Virus record (IMG/VR): IMGVR_UViG_3300045973_000287
Coordinates: 1 to 23,677 of that record
DNA length: 23,677 nt
Strand: one strand, 5' to 3'
Source of the DNA: a virus
The position numbers were made by a program, and so were the translations under genes. The notes under the pieces are model-generated. The model was not told the origin of the DNA. It searched no databases and was given only the letters and a program-made list of their open reading frames with translations. Every line of letters starts with the position of its first letter. Positions within the stretch are counted from its first letter, which is position 1. Below are positions 18,699-23,677 of the stretch, piece by piece.

Positions 18699-19040
18699 AT
18701 GAAACTCGAAACCACTATTGCTGCACGTCGCGACAGGACCGTTACCGCGGCGATCGGTTCGGAAAAGTATGTTTTCCAGAAGAACGAGCAGGGCTGTCTC
18801 GTCGCTGAAGTGACGGAAGAGTCACACATTGCCTACCTTCTCGGTACAGGCGACTTTCTCCCGGTGGATGATGAAGACTTCGAAGCAGCGAGCAAGATGG
18901 TCGCACAGGCCAACGAAGACGACGGCGAAGAATCCGATGATTCCGACGAAAGCGATGATCCGGAAGACGAAATAGCCGTGGCGCCACCTGTCGAAGAAAA
19001 CACCCCGCCGTCAGGCCGCAAGCCGCGCAAGGTTAATTAA
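18699..19040 (+). CDS. Acidic phage protein after the capsid genes
   Basis: This encodes 113 aa with CGGAG 8 nt before the ATG. A folded N-terminal part (VTAAIGSEKYVFQKNEQGCL, AYLLGTGDFLP, to about residue 60) is followed by a very acidic region (EDDGEESDDSDESDDPEDE, about 73-91) and a basic end (SGRKPRKVN). It resembles small proteins found between coat and connector genes in phages; a head-completion role is possible but unsupported by motif. Confidence 0.7.
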   Translation: MKLETTIAARRDRTVTAAIGSEKYVFQKNEQGCLVAEVTEESHIAYLLGTGDFLPVDDEDFEAASKMVAQANEDDGEESDDSDESDDPEDEIAVAPPVEENTPPSGRKPRKVN

Positions 19041-19042
19041 TC

Positions 19043-19681
19043 ATGGCGACGTGGTCAGATTGGCATCCAGATATTCTCATTCATGTGGATGGTTGCCCAT
19101 CGATTATTGTTGATCATGAGCTGAGGCGCGCTGCACAGCGCTTCTTCGGTGGCTCGCGCGCCTGGAAGGTGGCGCTTAATCTGATCGCCGTGACGGCTGG
19201 CCAGGAGATGGTAGCCGTCTCCCCGGACGATACGACGCAGGAAATGGTTCGTGTCGAAGCTGCTTGGTACGACGGCAATCCGGTTGACGTCTATTCCCCC
19301 GAGGAAATGGATAGCTTGTTCAATGACGATTGGCAAGTTCATGTCGGAGCGCCGGCTGCGATCGTTCAGCTCACGCCAGGAACCGTTCGGCTCTACCCAA
19401 TCCCGCTCGGTGCTTCGAGTATCGGACTGAAGCTCCGAGTTTCCGTTCGCCCATCCGAGGACTCAACAGGTATTCCCGATGAGCTGCTAGTGAAGTATCG
19501 CGATGCTATCTCGGACGGCGCAAAACACAAGCTGATGCTGTATCCGAACAGGCCGTGGACCGCACCGGATCTCGCAGCGTTGTGCGGCGATGCGTTTGAG
19601 ACGGAAATCATAAAGGCTAGGGTGGCCGCGTCCCGCTCGTTCGGATCTGGCCGTATCTCGTCGCGCCCTAGGTGGTGCTAA
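19043..19681 (+). CDS. Probable head-to-tail adaptor
   Basis: This encodes 212 aa and starts 2 nt after the previous stop. Features are an N-terminal helix with DHELRRAAQRFFGGSRAWK, a central beta region (VQLTPGTVRLYPIPLGASSI, LKLRVSVRPSEDS) and a C-terminal helix pair (IPDELLVKYRDAISDGAKHK). That is the pattern of small adaptor or head-completion proteins that dock under the portal of short-tailed phages. The position after the capsid genes supports this; the family is not certain. Confidence 0.6.
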   Translation: MATWSDWHPDILIHVDGCPSIIVDHELRRAAQRFFGGSRAWKVALNLIAVTAGQEMVAVSPDDTTQEMVRVEAAWYDGNPVDVYSPEEMDSLFNDDWQVHVGAPAAIVQLTPGTVRLYPIPLGASSIGLKLRVSVRPSEDSTGIPDELLVKYRDAISDGAKHKLMLYPNRPWTAPDLAALCGDAFETEIIKARVAASRSFGSGRISSRPRWC

Positions 19682-19693
19682 AGGAGTCTTTCG

Positions 19694-19852
19694 ATGAACA
19701 GCTTTGCCGAAAACAAATTCAAAGAACTTACCATCGAGGCAGTAAAGATCACTGCCGATGGTAAGCGTATCCCTTTAGGCGTTGTGAGTTACTGGAGCCG
19801 TAACCCGATCAAACGCTTCGCCTTTTGGCTCAAACAGAAATTAGGATACTGA
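19694..19852 (+). CDS. 52-aa basic protein
   Basis: This is a short frame starting MNSFAENKFKELTIEAVKIT, then ADGKRIPLGVVSYWSRNPIK and RFAFWLKQKLGY. AAGGAG lies 7 nt before the ATG, and the stop is 1 nt before the next start, which supports a real gene. It is basic, with an aromatic amphipathic C-terminus that could contact membrane or DNA. The function is unknown. Confidence 0.6.
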   Translation: MNSFAENKFKELTIEAVKITADGKRIPLGVVSYWSRNPIKRFAFWLKQKLGY

Positions 19853-19853
19853 C

Positions 19854-20219
19854 ATGGCATCAGTAATAACAAACACGGGCAAGGCCATCTACAACAACCG
19901 CATGAAAGGCACTGGCACTGAGCCTGTTTATGCAGGATGGGGTACGGGTGCAGGCACGGCTTCCGTTGCAGATACCACGCTCTTTACTGAAACGGGTTCC
20001 CGAGTTGCGGGTACGTCTTCGGTTGTTACCACAACGACGACCAATGACACCTATCAGGTGGTTGCTATGCTCACAGCAGCAGGGGGAATCACGGTAACGA
20101 ATGCGGGGCTATTTGACGCATTGACAGCAGGCAACTCGTTCCTGAAGACCGATTTCGCTGGTGTCTCCTTGGCTGTAGGTGAGTCGATTCAATTCACCTT
20201 CAAGGCTGTCTCGGCGTAA
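19854..20219 (+). CDS. Conserved structural protein near the fibre genes
   Basis: This encodes 121 aa, rich in Thr, Ala, Gly and Val. The pattern NTGKAIYNNRMKGTGTEPVY, then GWGTGAG, TNDTYQVVAMLTAAGGITVT, NAGLFDALTAGNSFLKTDFA and a SIQFTFKAVSA end is common in small tail or virion proteins of phages placed before tail-fibre genes. An all-beta surface protein is likely. It starts 1 nt after the 52-aa gene, in the same operon as the fibre. Confidence 0.7.
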   Translation: MASVITNTGKAIYNNRMKGTGTEPVYAGWGTGAGTASVADTTLFTETGSRVAGTSSVVTTTTTNDTYQVVAMLTAAGGITVTNAGLFDALTAGNSFLKTDFAGVSLAVGESIQFTFKAVSA

Positions 20220-20228
20220 GGCTAACCC

Positions 20229-22616
20229 GTGTCTATTTTTTTCCTCGACTACGAAGGCGGAAGCGACGCTGCTGATGGCCTGACATTCCCAAATAGATGG
20301 AAGACCATCACTGCCGGGGCTACTGCTGCCCGTATCGCTCCCGGTGACACGATCCGCGTTATGGGTTCGCCTGCGCCTACGTTGGTCGGGAATGGGACTT
20401 GGACGAATGGGCCGCTGGCAGCTAGGTATGCGTTGGCGGGGGCGCTTTTCTCAAATACAACTCCAATTAAAGTTTCATACATAGTTTCATACATAAATAA
20501 CGGTGATACCGTTATTGTTGATAGCGTTGTAGGTAATACATCTGCAAACGGAGTTTGGATTGTATCCAACAAAGGTGCGTCTGACTTTGAGTTGCTAAAC
20601 GCTGATGGTTCTGCGTCTGTAGGAAACGGAACAGGTAGCGGAACAGGTGGTATTCGCAATTTCACAAATTCAGTGGTCACTCTTGCATCTGCTGTCACCG
20701 CAAACATTGCAGAGTGCGGAAACCGTGGCGTAAAGCCAAACTGGACGGCATCAGCAAACGTCACTTGCGCTAAATCAACGGCTGACTTTAAAGAAGGTGG
20801 CGAGTGTCAGCAAATCGCAGTTGCAGCCGCATTCACAACTGGACTAGCCGCATACTTCCCGACAGGAACGCTCAACCTATCTGACTATCAACAAGTCAGC
20901 TTCTGGATCAAGCAGACGGTAGGAACGCTTGGTGCAGCATCGTCAATCAGCCTGGCACTATGCTCTGACATTGCCGGTGTTACTGCGGTCAATACGGTCA
21001 ACATTCCCGCACTTGGTGCGATCAATCAATGGTCGCCAATTAAAATTGATCTGGCTACGGCACTCGGCTCATCCATTCAGTCTATAGCCCTGTACGTCAA
21101 CACCGACAACGCGGCTCAAACCTTCCTGATTGATAACGTCATTGCCTGCAAAGCATCGTCGTCTGCGGATAGCCTGAACCTGACTTCGCTGATTAGCAAA
21201 GACCCCGGCGACCATACTTACGGCGACGGTTACGAATGCTGGTTCGGCCTTCAGTCAATCAACAAAACGCGCGTTGTGCTGGATGGGATTGTAAATACGA
21301 TTCCAGCAGCATCTCCGCAACGCGGATACGCCGGGGCGACTGAGACAGTATCAACGTACATGCGCGAAACCATCAAGACGCCGATGGCTGCAAACACTAC
21401 TGTTGGCGCACACATTGTTCAAGACTTTGGAGCGTTAGGAAGTCTTATTTCGTTCTCTGGTGGGTGGGACAGAACTGATATGTCAACCAAGACGCTGGAA
21501 TCTTGGTTCGATGGTCAGAATGGTTTTGGTATTTGTGTTGTTCCAAACACCAAAGCATTTACAGCGTATGACAGGATTCACGGTGCAAGGTACACCAATG
21601 TGTTCAGCGGTGGAGTAGCCGATAGTGATCAGACGATTATAAGGATGGATGCTGCTAATTGTTCATCCAGTCCTGTCATCACTACAGGCAATAGATTAAC
21701 CGCAACAACTCTATCGGCGGTCTGCTGCGGCGGTGCAATCACTCCCGGCACAGGTTCAGTTGTGCAGACGATTGGTCGTTCTGACTCTTCTTCTGTTGGC
21801 AATGGACTGACCACAGGGAATGGTAGCCAGACTCTGGAGGTTAAGCAGGCAAATAACAACTTTTTCGGAGGAGTAATTTCCGGCATATCTTCCTACATAC
21901 GCAATATATTTGCTGCTAATGGTAATAACGGCGCAGGTTATTCTCCCGGAGCAAGGTCTGTCTGCGAGTTGGTTACAGCAAACTACAATACATCGAACGG
22001 AATAAATTTTGGCTCAAGCACAAATGAAGGCGCATTGGTGCTTGGAGGATCGTCAGTCGGTAACGCGTTTAGCGGGATAGGTTTGAGTAACGCGAGTGGA
22101 ACCATTCGCAACTTCACCATCAACGAAGCCGCCGAAGTCAGCGGATACACTGGATACCACGATGGCCGCGTCTACTCAGAAAATCACGATGGCATAGCAG
22201 GTAATGTGAAAATCTTTTGCGACGGTGGATTGATCGGTACTGTTGCTACTCCGGTTCATGGCTCATCTTCGCTGGCGTGGAAGTTCAGTCCTACATCTGC
22301 AAACCGCAGCCAGTATTACCCGCTAAATCAGTCAATCGCAAAGGTGGCCTGCGGCGCATCTACGCTCGTTACTGTATCGGCATGGTTCCAGCGTAGCAAT
22401 ACCGGACTGACTGGAAACCTCGTCTGCAAAGGTGGTCAGATCGCAGGCGTAGCGTCTGCCATTTCGGAAACTATGACCGCTGCTGCGAATACATGGGAAC
22501 AACTCACAATCACCTTCACCCCGTCTGAGGCTGGTGTTGTTGAGATTGAATCCCAGTTCTACGGCGGCACAACCTACAACGGATATGTCTGCGACATGTC
22601 CATTTCACAGGCGTAA
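20229..22616 (+). CDS. Large tail fibre or receptor-binding virion protein
   Basis: This encodes 795 aa from a GTG start at 20229. It is almost wholly beta-structured by composition (Gly, Ser, Thr, Asn, Val). The N-terminus (FFLDYEGGSDAADGLTFPNR) resembles the virion-attachment start of beta-helix fibres. Residues about 80-140 (VSYINNGDTVIVDSVVGNTS, ANGVWIVSNK) look like an inserted small beta domain. The middle (about 165-310) resembles a lectin-like sandwich, residues about 450-640 a beta-helix (short Asn/Gly turns), and the end (from about 660) a carbohydrate-binding-type jelly roll (VTVSAWFQRSNTGLTG, TWEQLTITFTPSEAG). It should bind the host surface. No depolymerase motif is recognised. 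Confidence 0.75.
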   Translation: MSIFFLDYEGGSDAADGLTFPNRWKTITAGATAARIAPGDTIRVMGSPAPTLVGNGTWTNGPLAARYALAGALFSNTTPIKVSYIVSYINNGDTVIVDSVVGNTSANGVWIVSNKGASDFELLNADGSASVGNGTGSGTGGIRNFTNSVVTLASAVTANIAECGNRGVKPNWTASANVTCAKSTADFKEGGECQQIAVAAAFTTGLAAYFPTGTLNLSDYQQVSFWIKQTVGTLGAASSISLALCSDIAGVTAVNTVNIPALGAINQWSPIKIDLATALGSSIQSIALYVNTDNAAQTFLIDNVIACKASSSADSLNLTSLISKDPGDHTYGDGYECWFGLQSINKTRVVLDGIVNTIPAASPQRGYAGATETVSTYMRETIKTPMAANTTVGAHIVQDFGALGSLISFSGGWDRTDMSTKTLESWFDGQNGFGICVVPNTKAFTAYDRIHGARYTNVFSGGVADSDQTIIRMDAANCSSSPVITTGNRLTATTLSAVCCGGAITPGTGSVVQTIGRSDSSSVGNGLTTGNGSQTLEVKQANNNFFGGVISGISSYIRNIFAANGNNGAGYSPGARSVCELVTANYNTSNGINFGSSTNEGALVLGGSSVGNAFSGIGLSNASGTIRNFTINEAAEVSGYTGYHDGRVYSENHDGIAGNVKIFCDGGLIGTVATPVHGSSSLAWKFSPTSANRSQYYPLNQSIAKVACGASTLVTVSAWFQRSNTGLTGNLVCKGGQIAGVASAISETMTAAANTWEQLTITFTPSEAGVVEIESQFYGGTTYNGYVCDMSISQA
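20471..20494 (+). repeat. 12-bp tandem repeat in the fibre gene
   Basis: agtttcatacat occurs twice back to back (20471-20482, 20483-20494), adding the repeated peptide VSYI. It lies at the start of the AT-richer inserted domain (about 20450-20660) and may mark a recent duplication or recombination joint. Confidence 0.6.
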
Positions 22617-22619
22617 ATC

Positions 22620-23054
22620 ATGAGCTATCAAGTCACCGAGAAGAATAAAACCCTATCTGGCAAGTGGCAAGTGCGTGTGGTGATTGATGCCAATACATCA
22701 ACGTTCTTGTCCTTTCCTACTGAGCCAACACAGGCAGAAGTTGATCGTGAAGCTGAAGCGTGGGACTTGAATCGCCGCCTTGCTGAACTGCGCAATCAAC
22801 CTGTGCCCGAAGTGTATCCGGAAGCGCCGACTACTAAGCTGTCGAAGCTCGACTACATGAACCGCTTCACTGAGGCTGAACTGGCGACTATCTACACCGT
22901 CGCCAAGGCCAATGTCGCTGTGGAGGTGTGGCTTGAGAAATTCAAGCTAGCCTCGGATATTGACTTGGCTGATCCGCGCACTATTGGTGGAGTTCAAGCA
23001 CTGGAGGCGGCGGGTCTGTTGTCAGCAGGTCGGGCAGGTGAAATCCTCGCATGA
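22620..23054 (+). CDS. Fibre-associated phage protein
   Basis: This encodes 144 aa starting MSYQVTEKNKTLSGKWQVRV. The C-terminal half (LSKLDYMNRFTEAELATIYT, VAVEVWLEKFKLASDIDLAD, then PRTIGGVQALEAAGLLSAGR) is a recurring helical module in small proteins encoded just after tail-fibre genes in many phages. It may be a fibre chaperone or a minor virion protein; the function is not established to my knowledge. Its stop overlaps the next start (ATGA). Confidence 0.75.
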   Translation: MSYQVTEKNKTLSGKWQVRVVIDANTSTFLSFPTEPTQAEVDREAEAWDLNRRLAELRNQPVPEVYPEAPTTKLSKLDYMNRFTEAELATIYTVAKANVAVEVWLEKFKLASDIDLADPRTIGGVQALEAAGLLSAGRAGEILA

Positions 23055-23275
23055 GCCTCAAGAATATCCTGATTGGCATTGACCAACTGGCGAACACCTT
23101 GATCGGTGGCAGTCCGGATGAAACCTTGTCGGCTAGAGCGTGGCGATGCTGTTGGCGTATTCGCCCATTGATCGACAAGCTATTCTGGTTCGATAAGAAT
23201 CACTGTAAGTCTAGCTACGAAAGCGAGCAGGAGCGTCGTCAGCTACCTGAGGAATACCGTGGCGCTACCAAGTAA
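23051..23275 (+). CDS. Small conserved phage protein (DETLSARAWR family)
   Basis: This encodes 74 aa beginning MSLKNILIGIDQLANTLIGG, then SPDETLSARAWRCCWRIRPL, and ending in a charged tail. The DETLSARA-x-R motif recurs in small proteins in the tail/lysis region of many proteobacterial phages; the function is unknown. It overlaps its neighbour by ATGA. A truncated relative seems to sit after the endolysin (15421-15474). Confidence 0.7.
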   Translation: MSLKNILIGIDQLANTLIGGSPDETLSARAWRCCWRIRPLIDKLFWFDKNHCKSSYESEQERRQLPEEYRGATK

Positions 23276-23677
23276 AACTGACCTCCTGCGTCTAGGCGTT
23301 TCGTTCAGAGGGAAACCGTTCTGCGACGTTGAGGCCAAGTCGCTAAATACGCAGCACCTCGATGTATCGTTCAGAGGGAAACCGTTTGTAGGCGTAGGTG
23401 CGGTTGCAGCAGTTATCTATTACGCAGAAGCCGTGGCAAACGTTGTGCTGACTTCATCATTTACCCGGTCAGTTGGCAGGGCTGTATCGGCAATTCGCTC
23501 GTCCAGTGTTGCGGTTTCGCGTGCGGTATCGAAAGTGATAACGGCCGTGCAAGCGACCAGTTCTGCAATTGTTCGCTCCATTGGAAAGGGCGTAACTGCA
23601 AACACTGTACTTGCAGCGACTTTTGCAAAATCCAAAACCTATGCCATCACAGTTGCAGCAGTTGCCTCGGTAGCTGC
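23259..23677 (+). CDS. Virion protein, N-terminal part, cut by window edge
   Basis: A GTG at 23259 with GAGGA 6 nt upstream opens a frame that runs off the window (139 codons visible), overlapping the end of the previous gene. It starts VALPSKTDLLRLGVSFRGKP. The segment VSFRGKPF is present twice (about residues 13-20 and 35-42), encoded by a 20-bp perfect DNA repeat. It is followed by an Ala/Val/Ser-rich stretch (AVANVVLTSSFTRSVGRAVS). It is probably a tail or virion protein; the family is unknown. Confidence 0.65.
   Translation, partial: MALPSKTDLLRLGVSFRGKPFCDVEAKSLNTQHLDVSFRGKPFVGVGAVAAVIYYAEAVANVVLTSSFTRSVGRAVSAIRSSSVAVSRAVSKVITAVQATSSAIVRSIGKGVTANTVLAATFAKSKTYAITVAAVASVA
23301..23386 (+). 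repeat. 20-bp direct repeat
   Basis: The sequence tcgttcagagggaaaccgtt occurs perfectly at 23301-23320 and 23367-23386, 66 bp apart (22 codons, in frame), encoding the repeated SFRGKP segment. Confidence 0.85.

Noticed and set aside
20229-23677. Diversity-generating retroelement or variable repeat at the fibre genes
   Set aside because: No reverse transcriptase, template repeat or adenine-biased copy is present in the window.
1-23677. CRISPR array, tRNA or insertion sequence
   Set aside because: No spaced direct-repeat array, cloverleaf or transposase was seen.

Overview
This window is part of a temperate, tailed-phage genome (a prophage or a free phage genome). It looks like a short-tailed (podovirus-like) phage of a moderately GC-rich proteobacterium. 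The packaging and head genes combine a P22-type portal with a long coiled-coil tail, a scaffold, and a coat of the Phage_capsid_3 / N4 gp56-like type. No tape-measure or tail-sheath genes are visible before the fibre genes. The host cannot be named from the sequence; a beta-proteobacterium is a guess based on resemblance to Bcep22-like phages. No integrase, tRNA, CRISPR or insertion sequence is visible.

Layout. (1) 1-512, minus strand: start of a leftward early operon (two small phage proteins, the second running off the window), driven by a PL-like promoter inside a pair of CAACACGTGTTG operators. (2) 662-3452, minus strand: a cI lysogeny operon with a LexA/S24-type self-cleaving repressor, an unknown 126-aa protein, an exported unknown, an exported HNH nuclease-like protein and a Bro-N/DinD-like protein, closed by a terminator just before PL. 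(3) 3453-3532: a lambda-like right operator with three related sites, a strong PR (TTGACA-17-GATAAT) and a weak PRM. Both promoters predict transcripts that begin at or next to the start codon, so cro and probably cI appear leaderless. (4) 3533-9341, mainly plus: cro; a ClpP-like protease on the opposite strand; an XRE regulator; a ribbon-helix-helix-like protein; a membrane peptide; a C5-cytosine methyltransferase; a DUF1376 replication protein carrying iteron-like repeats; small proteins; a DUF1064 nuclease; and the small terminase. Most are chained by 1-4 nt overlaps. (5) 9344-14106: a small gene, the large terminase, a small gene and the portal, followed by a terminator. (6) 14170-15420: lysis cassette (membrane protein, holin, endolysin). 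(7) 15614-18620: a small gene, scaffold, CsrA-like protein, coat and a probable decoration protein. (8) 18699-23677: acidic protein, probable head-tail adaptor, small virion proteins, a 795-aa fibre-like protein and accessory genes, the last one incomplete.

How it works together. In the lysogen, CI would hold PL and PR closed through the paired operators and express the lysogeny genes, including an exported nuclease that could affect superinfection. DNA damage would cleave CI at Ala-Gly. Early genes then supply methylation and replication, and late genes package, assemble and lyse.

The least expected region is 16761-17022. A CsrA-like protein lies immediately upstream of the coat gene. The coat ribosome-binding site is completely enclosed in a 10-bp RNA stem. 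A six-codon mini-ORF with its own good ribosome site spans the loop and stops on the coat Shine-Dalgarno. This looks like a translational switch for coat synthesis. It is inferred from sequence only.
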